Shown here: positions 52,689 to 61,784 of the stretch, piece after piece
Position numbering within the stretch: position 1 is the first letter of the stretch
Layout: each line of letters begins with the position of its first letter
Assembly: GCF_007989605.1 (NCBI RefSeq)
Contig: NZ_BJUL01000009.1
Coordinates: 62,001-126,000 of the forward strand
Direction: 5' to 3'
DNA from: Vreelandella venusta
GTDB lineage: Bacteria > Pseudomonadota > Gammaproteobacteria > Pseudomonadales > Halomonadaceae
Length of the DNA stretch: 64,000 nucleotides
Notes under the pieces: model-generated
The model's input: the letters and a program-made list of their open reading frames with translations, nothing else
What the model was told of the DNA's origin: nothing
Databases searched by the model: none
Program-made: the position numbers and the translations under genes

Positions 52689-54821
52689 TCACACTCCTAC
52701 AGGCCCACCATCGCGCTTCTGAATAACAACGGTAGATGCCCGAGGACGTACTTGGCCACTGGTCTCAGCGGTGGCATCTTGGGTCAGTGCGCTACCATCC
52801 GCGGGCCAGTTGCCGGGGTGCTGAATATTAATAAACAGCGCCGTTTTATCCGGTGTCGCAAAAATGCCGGTCACTTCACAACCGTTAGGCCCTACGGCGA
52901 AGCGTTTCAGCTGCTGCTGATTGCTATTGTTAATCACCGGACCGGTACCCTGAATCTCGTCCAGGCTGTTAGGCACCACGGCTAATAGCTGGTCGTTGGT
53001 GTACTCGGTAATGCCTTCGTAGCCATTATCAGTCTGAATCCAGAGTATGCCCTGACCATCATCACGCTGGTCAAACCACAGACCATCGGGGCTAGCAAAC
53101 TGGTTCATTTCAGTCAGGCCGGAATGATTGCCTTCATCATTAGTGGCGGCACCAAACACAAATACTTCCCAGCGAAAGGCATTCGGCAGGCGGCTTTCAC
53201 GCCAGCGAATAATGTGACCTGCTTCGTTATTAGCGCGTGGATTAACAGCGTTGGCCGGGGCTGTCTCATAGCCTACCCCTAGCTGAGCAATGTCATCGCC
53301 TTGATTGGTGAAAGTAGCCGCTGCGGCTTCTTCACTGCGCTTCGAATTATTGGTCAGCGTTAGGTACACCTCGCCAGAGGAAGGATCCACGGTTGCCCAC
53401 TCCGGGCGGTCCATCGGTGTCGCTCCCAGTAGATCCGCTGCATCACAGGTGTTAATAATCACCCCAGCTAAGTCATCCTCTGCCAAGCCCAACGCCGTTG
53501 CCAACGAACGGCCGTCGCGTGTTTGCGCGCTAGGTGTTAGCGGCAACCACTCACCGCTGCCATCAGCGTTGAAGCGAGCTACATAGAGGGTGCCGTTATC
53601 CAGATATTTACTACCAATGGCGAGGCGATCATACGCTTCACCCGGACGATTGGCATCGGCGGGGTCCCAGGCAGCGTCAGAAACGTATTTATAGACGTAC
53701 TCGTTGCGGGAATCGTGGCCAGAGTAGTACACCACAGGCTGCCCTGCTTCCAGCTTACCTAGCCAACACCCTTCATGACGAAAACGACCAAGTGCCGTGC
53801 GTTTTACCGCATGCGCATCACTATAGGGGTCGACTTCTACTTGGTAGCCAAAGGTGCGCGCTTCGTTGCGGTAATCATCTTCAGCACGCTCGCCCCGTGG
53901 CGTGATATTGAAACGGGCAAATTCATCGTTTTCTTCAGAGGCATCGCCCGCCGAGGTATCCCAACCATAGCGGCTTTTATCGGTAGGAATACCAATCCGC
54001 GCGTCGTCCTGGAAGAGTTGGCCGTGATTAACAAACACATTGGGCCAGTTCTCTTCGCAAGCGATATAAGTACCCCAGGGCGTTAACCCATTACCACAGT
54101 TGTTATTGGTGCCACGGGTTTGCGTACCCGCTGGGGAGAAACGCGTTTTCACATAGTCACTGCCTGCCACTGGGCCAGCAATGTCCATCACCGTCGCGCT
54201 GGTAAGACGGCGGTTATAGCGGGAGCCAGGCACATGCGACCAGTGTCCGTTAGCGTCTTTCTCAACTTCCACAATAGTGACACCGTGAGCGTTGATTTCA
54301 GTACGCGACTCTTCGGCGGGGCGCTTGCCTTCAGCATCAGTGGGGCCACCTTGAGGAGCCCACAGCGCATCTTGTTCGATATATTCGTTGTTGAGCACCA
54401 GCACAAAGCGCCGTGAGGCGTTATCGGCATCCAGAGCAAAACCAGCCATTCCATCGTGGTTCATACCCACACTCGCGGCTTGGCGCTCGGCAGTCATTGG
54501 CTGGTCGGACTGCCAGCTGTCACCAGCGTTCAACGGTGTGCCCCACGGCACCAGCACTTGGGCAACATAGCCTTCAGGCACTACGACAGCATCTGTTAGC
54601 GATCCTTGAACTGCCTCAAACGCCAGCGTCAACGGCGTTTTTTGCGCCCCGCTTGAAGCCAGTGCTTGGGCGGCACCGCCAAAGCCAAGCATTGAAGCTG
54701 CAGCCAAGCCTAAGCCGCCCCGCATTACCGCTCGCCGAGAAACATGCTGCGCTAACACATCCGCAAACGGCTGGTTGCTGCTCTGGTTAAACAGGCGATG
54801 ATCTTCAATTTCCTTGCTCAT
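52689..54821 (-). CDS. phoX: PhoX-family alkaline phosphatase (Tat-exported)
   Basis: 710 residues. The twin-arginine signal SRRAVMRGGLGLAAASMLGFGG lies near residues 28-50, so the folded enzyme is exported to the periplasm. PhoX-type (DUF839) segments are present: NDGMAGFALDADNASRRFVLVLNNEY-like, TNNNCGNGLTPWGTYIACEENWPNVF, ALGRFRHEGCWL and AVYYSGHDSRNEYVYK. PhoX enzymes use Ca2+/Fe3+ and release phosphate from esters. AGAGGAG precedes the ATG. No Pho box was identified in the upstream space. Confidence 0.93.
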   Translation of the reverse strand: MSKEIEDHRLFNQSSNQPFADVLAQHVSRRAVMRGGLGLAAASMLGFGGAAQALASSGAQKTPLTLAFEAVQGSLTDAVVVPEGYVAQVLVPWGTPLNAGDSWQSDQPMTAERQAASVGMNHDGMAGFALDADNASRRFVLVLNNEYIEQDALWAPQGGPTDAEGKRPAEESRTEINAHGVTIVEVEKDANGHWSHVPGSRYNRRLTSATVMDIAGPVAGSDYVKTRFSPAGTQTRGTNNNCGNGLTPWGTYIACEENWPNVFVNHGQLFQDDARIGIPTDKSRYGWDTSAGDASEENDEFARFNITPRGERAEDDYRNEARTFGYQVEVDPYSDAHAVKRTALGRFRHEGCWLGKLEAGQPVVYYSGHDSRNEYVYKYVSDAAWDPADANRPGEAYDRLAIGSKYLDNGTLYVARFNADGSGEWLPLTPSAQTRDGRSLATALGLAEDDLAGVIINTCDAADLLGATPMDRPEWATVDPSSGEVYLTLTNNSKRSEEAAAATFTNQGDDIAQLGVGYETAPANAVNPRANNEAGHIIRWRESRLPNAFRWEVFVFGAATNDEGNHSGLTEMNQFASPDGLWFDQRDDGQGILWIQTDNGYEGITEYTNDQLLAVVPNSLDEIQGTGPVINNSNQQQLKRFAVGPNGCEVTGIFATPDKTALFINIQHPGNWPADGSALTQDATAETSGQVRPRASTVVIQKRDGGPVGV

Positions 54822-55010
54822 AACAACGCTCCTCTCGTCACGGTTAACACGCGCTAGTTTTATGTTAAGAGGACACTAATCAATTTAAATGACAGGGTAA
54901 TGACGAGAACTCTACTGTTAGGTGAACGCTCATTCGCAAGCTATTCCCCACCTTTTAAAACGGGCTGGTTTAGCATCTGCACAGTGGTTAGGTAAGGTTG
55001 GGAGTGATGG

Positions 55011-55039
55011 TTGTGAGGGGTAGCGAAATCTGCTAAATT
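55011..55039 (+). promoter_or_regulatory. predicted promoter of the haem operon
   Basis: TTGTGA (55011-55016) and TAAATT (55034-55039) separated by exactly 17 bp, immediately before the Fur box. Consensus-like by eye; transcription start not known. The 54822-55010 stretch between phoX and this promoter shows no gene. Confidence 0.5.
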
Positions 55040-55041
55040 AA

Positions 55042-55062
55042 TGCTAATAGTTATCATTAGCA
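55042..55062 (+). promoter_or_regulatory. Fur box
   Basis: TGCTAATAGTTATCATTAGCA: seven-base arms TGCTAAT / ATTAGCA around a seven-base centre, close to the Fur 19-bp consensus. It lies just downstream of the predicted -10 and 17 bp before hemP, so Fe2+-Fur should block transcription of the whole haem operon. Confidence 0.85.
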
Positions 55063-55078
55063 CAGGAAACAGCCTCTC

Positions 55079-55246
55079 ATGCAGCCCAGAAAAAAAGACA
55101 TTCCGCCAGAAAGCTCGCCTAGCGCATCTCGCGAAGTGACAAGTCAGGCGCTGCTTGATCAAGACGGTCAGTTGGTTATTCACCATGAACAGCGACGCTA
55201 TGTGCTGCGCCGCACGAAAAGCGGCAAGCTGATCTTAACGGCGTAA
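55079..55246 (+). CDS. hemP: hemin uptake protein HemP
   Basis: 55 residues. The HemP core is at the C-terminal half: ALLDQDGQLVIHHEQRRYVL followed by RRTKSGKLILTA, with the invariant LxLxH..Y.LR pattern and terminal KLILTK/A. HemP proteins accompany haem receptors and in some bacteria activate receptor expression. The ATG follows a short AGGAAAC ribosome site. First gene after the Fur box and 110 bp ahead of the receptor gene. Confidence 0.88.
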   Translation: MQPRKKDIPPESSPSASREVTSQALLDQDGQLVIHHEQRRYVLRRTKSGKLILTA

Positions 55247-55356
55247 GCCCTTTTAAATAATCACGTACCTACTACTAACCCTTTTAGCCAGCCAGGTAGC
55301 CCATCGCACCCAGCCAGCAACATTATCCATCACTTTCTGCTGGAACTGTCTGGCCC

Positions 55357-57330
55357 ATGAAACCAACTCACACGTTAGGCTTTTGCCTTACCTTACTCCC
55401 TCTTTTGCCTGCCAACGCCAACGACTCAGACTTAGCCCCGCTAACAGTCACCGGTACCCGCGCACCGACGGACCTGTCCCGCGCACCGCTGATTATCGAC
55501 ATCATCGAACGCCAAGACGCAACGCTTGCCACCGCGAGTCGCGTTGAAGACGTGCTGAGCCGCCAGCCTGGCCTGCATGTGTCTGGCCAAGGACGCCGTA
55601 ACGGTCAAACACTGAGTATGCGTGGCTTCGGCAGCAATGGTGTCCTGGTGCGTTTGGACGGCGTTCGCCAGGATATTTCCACCGGCCATGTGGGCAACTT
55701 CTTCCTCGACCCAGCGCTGATTCAAGAAGTGCAGATTGCCCGTGGCTCGCTTTCCAGCCTGTACGGTAGCAATGCCATGGGCGGCGTTGTTAGCTTTACC
55801 AGCGTCGAGGCCAGCGATCTATTAGCCCCAGGTGACGATAGCGGTGCACGTCTTTCCCTAGGCGGGGCAACAGCGAACGACGAGCTACGCGGCAACCTAA
55901 CGGCATTTGGCCGTCGCGATACGGCTAATGGGCAAGTGGACGGGCTATTTTCGGTGGGCCGCAGCGAGTCCGGCGATATTCGTCGCGCGGGCGGTGACGA
56001 AGCAGAAGAAGATGCCAGCCTCAATAGCCTGCTTTTGAAAGGCGGCTGGGAACCAAGCGATGAGCAGCGGGTGTTTATTAGCTGGCAGCACTATGATGAG
56101 CGCGCCACCCAACCCGCTAATCCGCAGCAGCTATCAACCAACGCTAGCAACCCGTTACGCGACCGTGATGTTGAGAGTAATAACGTACAACTTGGCCACC
56201 GCTGGCAACCGAGTGGGGCCACTGAAATCACCTCTCAGCTTACCTTTAGCCAACAGGATATCGACGAGCCACAGGCTAACCGTACCCTTGAGCGAGTCGG
56301 CCTGCAAAGCGATGGCTATCACAGCATCGACCATGGCTGGCTTTCACAAACACTGGTGTTTGGCGCTGAACTGGAGCAGGCCCGCCAACGGCCTAACGGT
56401 GAAGCGAATGGTTTCCCGAAGGCTGATATCGATACTCAGTCAGCCTATCTTGACACCACCCTTACCGCGGGCCGCTATTTAGCTGAGGGCGGTGCGGGGC
56501 AGTTTGACGTCGGCATTGGCGCGCGCTATGACCGCTATGATGCCAGTGGTAAAAACGATGCCGACAGCGTGCACGACCAAGTATCGCCGCGCTTTCGTCT
56601 TGCCTGGCGACCCGATGACACCTTAATGCTGTTCTCCGGCTACGCCGAAGCCTTCCGCGCCCCCAGCCTTTCCGAGCTTTACGCCAACGAGCGTCACTTT
56701 GCCGGGTTCTGCGCTGGGCCATCTTTCTGCACGCCCGACAACTACTGGATTCCCAATCCGAACCTGTCGCCTGAAACCAGCCGCACCTGGGAAAGCGGTG
56801 TGGTATGGCACCAAGGCGACTGGCAGGCGCGCGCCAGCTACTTTGACACTCGTGCAGACGACTTCATCGACACCCAGGTCGATATCATGGCGGGCACCAC
56901 TCAGGCCGTAAACGTGCAGCGTGCCCAGCTATGGGGCTATGACGCTCGACTTACTTGGCAACCTAGCGCATTCCCACTGCTGACCAGCTTTGTAGGTCTT
57001 TCCGAGGTATCCGGCAAAGATCGCGATAGTGGTGAGGCTCTGGGTAGCCAAACACCGCTGGAAATGACCCTGGGCAGTGATGTTGCGCTTTATAACAACG
57101 CTGTACGGATCGGCTGGCAAGGCCGCTTTGCCCAGGCGTTCGACAAACAGGGCGACGATGAACGCCTACCAGGCTATGGGCTGCACGATATCCATCTTGC
57201 CTGGCAAATCACTCCCGCTATTGATACCGCGCTGCGCCTCGCCAACCTCGGCGACAAAGTGTGGTATCGCCCCGATGGCAGTCTGGGCGACGGACGTAGC
57301 CTGTTCGCCACCCTCAACTGGCAGTGGTAA
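55357..57330 (+). CDS. TonB-dependent haem/haemoglobin receptor
   Basis: 657 residues. A signal peptide ends near ANA (about 22), then a TonB box-like LAPLTVTGTRAPTD and the plug domain (TASRVEDVLSRQPGLHVSGQGRRNGQTLSMRGFGSNGVLVRLDGVRQD). The beta-barrel carries GYAEAFRAPSLSELYANERHF, which holds the FRAP motif (with NPNL close by) common to haem receptors, and ends in aromatic W (NWQW). It imports haem across the outer membrane using TonB energy; tonB/exbBD are not in the window. Confidence 0.92.
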   Translation: MKPTHTLGFCLTLLPLLPANANDSDLAPLTVTGTRAPTDLSRAPLIIDIIERQDATLATASRVEDVLSRQPGLHVSGQGRRNGQTLSMRGFGSNGVLVRLDGVRQDISTGHVGNFFLDPALIQEVQIARGSLSSLYGSNAMGGVVSFTSVEASDLLAPGDDSGARLSLGGATANDELRGNLTAFGRRDTANGQVDGLFSVGRSESGDIRRAGGDEAEEDASLNSLLLKGGWEPSDEQRVFISWQHYDERATQPANPQQLSTNASNPLRDRDVESNNVQLGHRWQPSGATEITSQLTFSQQDIDEPQANRTLERVGLQSDGYHSIDHGWLSQTLVFGAELEQARQRPNGEANGFPKADIDTQSAYLDTTLTAGRYLAEGGAGQFDVGIGARYDRYDASGKNDADSVHDQVSPRFRLAWRPDDTLMLFSGYAEAFRAPSLSELYANERHFAGFCAGPSFCTPDNYWIPNPNLSPETSRTWESGVVWHQGDWQARASYFDTRADDFIDTQVDIMAGTTQAVNVQRAQLWGYDARLTWQPSAFPLLTSFVGLSEVSGKDRDSGEALGSQTPLEMTLGSDVALYNNAVRIGWQGRFAQAFDKQGDDERLPGYGLHDIHLAWQITPAIDTALRLANLGDKVWYRPDGSLGDGRSLFATLNWQW

Positions 57331-57361
57331 CTCCTTGCAATGTTAAGCCTAGAGGTGACGT

Positions 57362-58414
57362 ATGATTGAGTCCCAGCAGATCGCAATTCTCGAAGCCTTT
57401 GACGCAGCACGAGCGGCACAGCCTCGCCTGCCAGCGATTGATATTGCCGAGCGCTTATCAATTAGTGAAGGCGAACTTCAGGCCGCGCGCTTAGGCCGTG
57501 ACGTATGGACGCTGCCCCTCACGCCGAAAGACCTTGCGTCTCGCCTCCCTCTGTTAGGCCGAGTCAAAGCGCTCACCCGCTCCCGTTTAGCTGTGCTTGA
57601 GCAAACCGGTGATTACCCTGACCTGGACGGCGGGCCGCAAACCGGCTTGCTGCTTGACCCAGGCGGCCTAGATTTACGGTTGCTGTACTCCCACTGGCAC
57701 TGGGCTTGCCTAATTCGTGACCCCATGCCCACGGAGAACGAGCAAGGCCAGTGGCGCTGGAGCCTGCAAATTTTCAATCAGCATGGCTGCGCCATTCACA
57801 AAAGCTTTGCGCTGGAAAATCCGCTGCCCCGCCCATGGGGCGCATTAGCCGCTCTAGGCACCCTAGATACTCCTGCGTTTACCCAAAGCGTGCCTCGCTT
57901 AAAGCGTGCGCTTCCTGAAGCGCCGACACTCGCCAGCGAATGGGCGGCGATGCGCGATGTGCACCAATTTTTCGCCCTGCTCCAGCGCCACCATCTAGAG
58001 CGCATTGAAGCCAACCAGCTAATGGAAGGCCGTTATACCCGCGCGCTGCCCGTCGATGCCCTGGAAAATCTGTTAACCAAAGCCAGTCAGCGCGCACTGC
58101 CACTGATGCTGTTCGTAGCCAGTCCTGGCTGTGTGCAAATTCGCACGGGCACGCTACCTGAACCTCAGCGCGCCCGCGGCTGGCTGAACCTGTTTGGCGA
58201 GCAGTTCACGCTGCACCTTAATGACACCGCCATTGAGCAAATGTGGCAGGTCAGCAAGCCTAACCGCGACGGTGGCGTCACCAATGTAGAAGCCTTTGAT
58301 GCCGAAGGCTCTTTGGTGCTGCAAATTTACGCTGAGCGCCAGGAAGGTCGCGTGGAGCGTCCAGAGTGGCGGCAGTTGCTAAATGAGCTTGGCAGTCAAG
58401 AGGCCGTGGCATGA
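57362..58414 (+). CDS. hmuS: haem-degrading/haem-carrier factor HmuS/HemS
   Basis: 350 residues made of two similar halves, as in HemS/ChuS (about 35-175 and 200-340). The first half has LGRVKALTRSRLAVLEQTGDYP, the second SPGCVQIRTGTLPEPQRARGWLNLFGEQFTLHLNDTAIEQMWQVSKP. It binds haem in the cytoplasm for storage or ring opening. Its end overlaps the next start by ATGA, so it is co-translated with hmuT. Confidence 0.92.
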   Translation: MIESQQIAILEAFDAARAAQPRLPAIDIAERLSISEGELQAARLGRDVWTLPLTPKDLASRLPLLGRVKALTRSRLAVLEQTGDYPDLDGGPQTGLLLDPGGLDLRLLYSHWHWACLIRDPMPTENEQGQWRWSLQIFNQHGCAIHKSFALENPLPRPWGALAALGTLDTPAFTQSVPRLKRALPEAPTLASEWAAMRDVHQFFALLQRHHLERIEANQLMEGRYTRALPVDALENLLTKASQRALPLMLFVASPGCVQIRTGTLPEPQRARGWLNLFGEQFTLHLNDTAIEQMWQVSKPNRDGGVTNVEAFDAEGSLVLQIYAERQEGRVERPEWRQLLNELGSQEAVA

Positions 58415-59280
58415 GCGCCTCACGCTTCGCACGCCGCTCGCTTGCCGCGCTACTGATTGGCTGGTTAACCACTGGCGGGGCACTAGCCAACGAACGCTGG
58501 GTCATACTAGGCGGCGATATCGCTGAAACCATCGCCGCGCTTGACGCGGATATCGAGGTCGTCGCCCGCGACGATACGGTACTCCACCCACCAGCAATGG
58601 CCGCCCTGCCTTCGGTCGGCTACCTGCGCCAGCTGTCGGCGGAGAGCGTCCTCTCCGTCGCGCCGGATCGCGTGTTAGCAGCGGGGCATTCCGGCCCGAA
58701 GGAAGTGTTGGAACAGCTAGAGGCTGTAGGCGTAACGGTTGATGTGATTGACGCACCCACCTCGCTTAAAGCGATTCCTGAAAAAGTCCAATCTGTCGCG
58801 CGATTAACAGAGCGTGACGACGCTGGTGAACGCCTAGCAGCCGTCTTAACGGATAAGCTTGAGCGGCTGGCCAACTTGCCCGCCCTACCTTCGATCCGTG
58901 CGATGTTTATCATGCAGCATAGCGGCTTAACCCCACGTGCAGCGGGGAGCAATACAGCGGCGCACACCGCGCTTGAAGCGGTGGGGCTGGAAAATGCCTT
59001 TGCCGAGATGCAGGGCTACCACAGCGTGGGTGCCGAAGCCCTGGCCAAGGAAGCACCCGCGCTAGTGATTATGTCCCAACGGGGGTTAGACGCGCTGGGC
59101 GGTGAAAACGCGCTATGGCAGTTACCGGGTATGCGCTTAACGCCCGCAGGACGCGAACAGCGGCTTATTGTGATTGATGATCAGGCATTGCTCGGCTTTG
59201 GCCCCCGCACGCCTGACCAGTTACTCACCTTGCGCCAGGACATTGAAGCACTGCTTGGCACAGAGCAGGCTAGCCGATGA
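58411..59280 (+). CDS. hmuT: haem ABC transporter periplasmic binding protein HmuT
   Basis: 289 residues. Signal peptide about 1-26 (ending ALA-NERWV). Binding-protein fold: WVILGGDIAETIAALDADIEVVARDDTVLHPPAMAALPSVGYLRQLSAESVLSVAPDRVLA, with the tyrosine of VGYLRQLS typical for axial haem ligation in HmuT/PhuT. ALFIMQHSG-type and GYHSVGAEALAKEAPALVIMS segments follow in the second lobe. Overlaps hmuS and hmuU by four bases each. Confidence 0.93.
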   Translation: MSASRFARRSLAALLIGWLTTGGALANERWVILGGDIAETIAALDADIEVVARDDTVLHPPAMAALPSVGYLRQLSAESVLSVAPDRVLAAGHSGPKEVLEQLEAVGVTVDVIDAPTSLKAIPEKVQSVARLTERDDAGERLAAVLTDKLERLANLPALPSIRAMFIMQHSGLTPRAAGSNTAAHTALEAVGLENAFAEMQGYHSVGAEALAKEAPALVIMSQRGLDALGGENALWQLPGMRLTPAGREQRLIVIDDQALLGFGPRTPDQLLTLRQDIEALLGTEQASR

Positions 59281-60317
59281 TCACCAGCGCTTCACACGAT
59301 CGCTATCGTCCCTTGTTACCGCTTAGCCGGACAGCACGTGTATTGAGTGGCCTTACCCTGGCGTTATTGATCGCCCTCGGCTGGGGTGCTGCTTCAGGCG
59401 CGTTAGGCGTGTCACCCTGGGCACTCATCAATAGCAGCGCAGATGAACTCAGTGTCCAAGTGTGGTGGCAGCTACGCCTACCGCGCCTACTCTTGGGGGT
59501 TGCCGTGGGAGCGATGCTGGCGGGCAGTGGCGCTGCTATGCAGGGGTTATTTAGAAATCCATTGGCCGACCCAACGCTATTAGGCCTTGCCAGTGGTGCA
59601 GGGCTATTTGTAGCACTTTGGATTGTGCTATTTCAGGGCAGCGCTGCCGGTAGCCTCTATGGCCAGTTTGCAGCGGGCTTTCTCGGTGCGCTTAGCGTTT
59701 GCTTAGTGGTGTTTGGCATTGCCAAGCGCCAAGGGGGTGGCAGTGCCGCCGTCATGTCACTGCTACTAGCAGGTTTGGCAATCAACACGTTAGCAGGCGC
59801 TGGAGGCGGCATACTGGCGTTTATTGCCAGCGACGAGCAACTTCGTCAGCTCAGCTTATGGGGAATGGGCACGCTTACCAACGCTCTGTGGCGCACCACA
59901 GCCGTAGCCCTTGCCCTGATTGCGTTTGCCCTATGGCTGTTAATACGCAGTGCTCGTGAGCTTGACCTACTTCAGTTGGGCGAATCTACCGCCCATGCAG
60001 CAGGCCTGGACGCGACGCGTTTAAAACGCCGCGTGGTCGTTGCTACCTCTCTGGGTGTAGGGCTGTGCGTCGCGCTTACCGGCGTGATTGGCTTTCTTGG
60101 TTTGCTCGTCCCCCACTGCCTGCGACTGTGGCTCGGGCCTGGCCATCGCCTGCTGCTACCCGCCTCTATGTTAGGCGGTGCACTACTGCTAGTGGTGGCC
60201 GATACCCTGGCGCGCACCCTCAGTGCCCCCGCCGAAATTCCCGTTGGGCTATTAACCAGCCTACTGGGCGGCCCCTATTTTCTTTACCTGCTAATGCGTC
60301 GGAACCGGGCATGCTAA
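59277..60317 (+). CDS. hmuU: haem ABC transporter permease HmuU (FecCD family)
   Basis: 346 residues with about nine to ten helices. FecCD marks: LRLPRLLLGVAVGAMLAGSGAAMQGLFRNPLADPTLLGLASGAGL near 65-105, and GVIGFLGLLVPHCLRLWLGPGHRLLLPASMLGGALLLVVADTLARTL near the end, ending VGLLTSLLGGPYFLYLL. Forms the membrane channel, working with HmuV. Start ATGA overlaps hmuT. Its last seven bases overlap hmuV. Confidence 0.94.
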   Translation: MITSASHDRYRPLLPLSRTARVLSGLTLALLIALGWGAASGALGVSPWALINSSADELSVQVWWQLRLPRLLLGVAVGAMLAGSGAAMQGLFRNPLADPTLLGLASGAGLFVALWIVLFQGSAAGSLYGQFAAGFLGALSVCLVVFGIAKRQGGGSAAVMSLLLAGLAINTLAGAGGGILAFIASDEQLRQLSLWGMGTLTNALWRTTAVALALIAFALWLLIRSARELDLLQLGESTAHAAGLDATRLKRRVVVATSLGVGLCVALTGVIGFLGLLVPHCLRLWLGPGHRLLLPASMLGGALLLVVADTLARTLSAPAEIPVGLLTSLLGGPYFLYLLMRRNRAC

Positions 60318-61072
60318 CCCTACACCAGGCGGGTTTTACCACCACGCCCTCAATCGCGCCGCTGGACGGCACTCTGCGCCCTGGTGAGCTACTCGCCATT
60401 GTTGGTCCCAATGGCGCGGGTAAAAGCACGCTACTTAGTATGCTGTCGGGATTTCGCCCCTGTGAACAGGGCGAGCTACATCTGGACGGAAAACGCCTGA
60501 GTGAGTGGCCAATCAGCGAGCTTGCCAATCGTCGGGCGCTGGTTGCCCAGCAAGAGCTGCCCGGCTTTGATTGGCAGCTCGCCGAGCTGGTGGGCTTAGG
60601 CAGTAACCCCAGCAGCGCACTGATTGCGGAACTGCTGCACGATCTAGATCTGATCCATTTAGCTAAACGCAGCGTGCTTTCACTCTCTGGCGGCGAACGC
60701 CAACGGGTAATGATTGCACGAGGTGCCTGCCAGCTACTCTCACGGCGCTCTTCTAGCGCTAAAGATGGCGGGCTTTTACTGCTGGACGAACCTACCAGCG
60801 CACTCGACATCGGTCAGCAACAGCGCTTAATGCGCCAACTGCGCGCTTGGGCAGAACGGCACCAGATGGCGATTGTCTGCGTGCTCCACGACCTCAATCT
60901 CGCCAGCACCTACGCCGACCGGGTATGGCTGTTACATCAGGGCCAGCGGATTGCTCACGGCTCGCCCACCCTAGTGCTTGACCCCGCCACCATCGCCAAG
61001 GTTTATGACGTAGAGCTGCTGCCTATCAGTAGCGGCAACACTACTGCCCCGCTTCTCGCTCTAACGCCTTAA
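60311..61072 (+). CDS. hmuV: haem ABC transporter ATP-binding protein HmuV
   Basis: 253 residues. Walker A GPNGAGKSTLL (about 35-45), Q-loop VAQQELPGFDW, signature LSLSGGERQRVMIARG (about 121), Walker B LLLDEPTSALD, switch His in CVLHDLNLAS. I set the start at the ATG at 60311 (MLTLHQAGFTTTPS), since sequence upstream in this frame is only a shadow of hmuU. It powers haem entry into the cytoplasm together with HmuU. Confidence 0.94.
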   Translation: MLTLHQAGFTTTPSIAPLDGTLRPGELLAIVGPNGAGKSTLLSMLSGFRPCEQGELHLDGKRLSEWPISELANRRALVAQQELPGFDWQLAELVGLGSNPSSALIAELLHDLDLIHLAKRSVLSLSGGERQRVMIARGACQLLSRRSSSAKDGGLLLLDEPTSALDIGQQQRLMRQLRAWAERHQMAIVCVLHDLNLASTYADRVWLLHQGQRIAHGSPTLVLDPATIAKVYDVELLPISSGNTTAPLLALTP

Positions 61073-61193
61073 GCTAACTGTCAGCAGCCAACAAACGCTA
61101 TCCCGCAGAGTGGCAAAGCCTTCATATAAGTCCATACTTATCCATACGTAACGGGCAATATATGCATTACCGTGTGCCAATCGGGGAGCAAGA

Positions 61194-61568
61194 ATGAGAC
61201 TGATCAGCCTCATGTGGGTAATGCTGGCAGGGGTGAGTTTCAGCATCGGCGTATTAGGCATTTTTCTGCCTCTATTGCCGACCACCGTGTTTATGCTAAT
61301 AGCGATTTACTGTGCCTCAAGGGGGTCGCCACGCTTTGAAGCCTGGATTCGCTCCCGCCACTATGTCGGGCCGCTGCTGGTTACTTGGGAGCAAGAACGC
61401 GCCATCCCCAAGCGCGCTAAGATTGTTGCCGTTTGCACAATAGCAGTGAGCGCGATAATTATCGTTTGGTCACTTGGCCCTGGTTGGTTAAGCGGCTCGG
61501 TAGTGGCTCTACTGATGCTGATTGCACTTTGGTTGGCGACCCGGCCAGAGCCTTCGTCTCATAGCTAA
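61194..61568 (+). CDS. YbaN/DUF454 inner-membrane protein
   Basis: 124 residues with three helices. The DUF454 mark GVLGIFLPLLPTTVFMLIAIYCASRGSPRFEAWIR covers about residues 19-53, followed by HYVGPLLVTWEQERAIPKRAKIVAV. Function unknown; in my recollection such genes often accompany haem-uptake genes, as here (121 bp after hmuV, same strand). GGGGAG precedes the ATG. It may be part of the Fur-regulated operon or have its own promoter. Confidence 0.85.
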   Translation: MRLISLMWVMLAGVSFSIGVLGIFLPLLPTTVFMLIAIYCASRGSPRFEAWIRSRHYVGPLLVTWEQERAIPKRAKIVAVCTIAVSAIIIVWSLGPGWLSGSVVALLMLIALWLATRPEPSSHS

Positions 61569-61740
61569 TGTGACTGATAGTTCATCGTTTAGTGAGGTGA
61601 TCGCCACTTCCAGCTGTAGAGCTGCTTGGGCTTGATATGGGCTGGTATATCGTGTGCTTGCATCACAATACCGCCATGGCTTTCAACCCTACCTGTCTAT
61701 AACATTCATAAAGCGAGCCGCCAGGAGTTTGCACTTCTTT

Positions 61741-61768
61741 AACACTAAGCTTTTAACACTAAGCTTCC
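61741..61768. repeat. 14-bp tandem duplication upstream of mgtE
   Basis: AACACTAAGCTTTT at 61741 followed by AACACTAAGCTTCC at 61755. It lies 16 bp before the mgtE start and just ahead of its AAGGA. The 216-bp leader of mgtE (61569-61784) otherwise shows no recognisable magnesium riboswitch. Confidence 0.8.
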
Positions 61769-61784
61769 AATAAGGACGGACTCT

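Noticed and set aside
54941-55186. Minus-strand open frame of 81 codons over the haem promoter
   Set aside because: It covers the promoter, Fur box and hemP on the opposite strand and shows no family features.
60065-60310. N-terminal extension of HmuV
   Set aside because: The in-phase open sequence upstream lies within hmuU and does not resemble an ABC protein; homology begins at the ATG at 60311.
61569-61784. Magnesium riboswitch (ykoK/mgtA type) ahead of mgtE
   Set aside because: No conserved blocks of either class were recognised in the leader.
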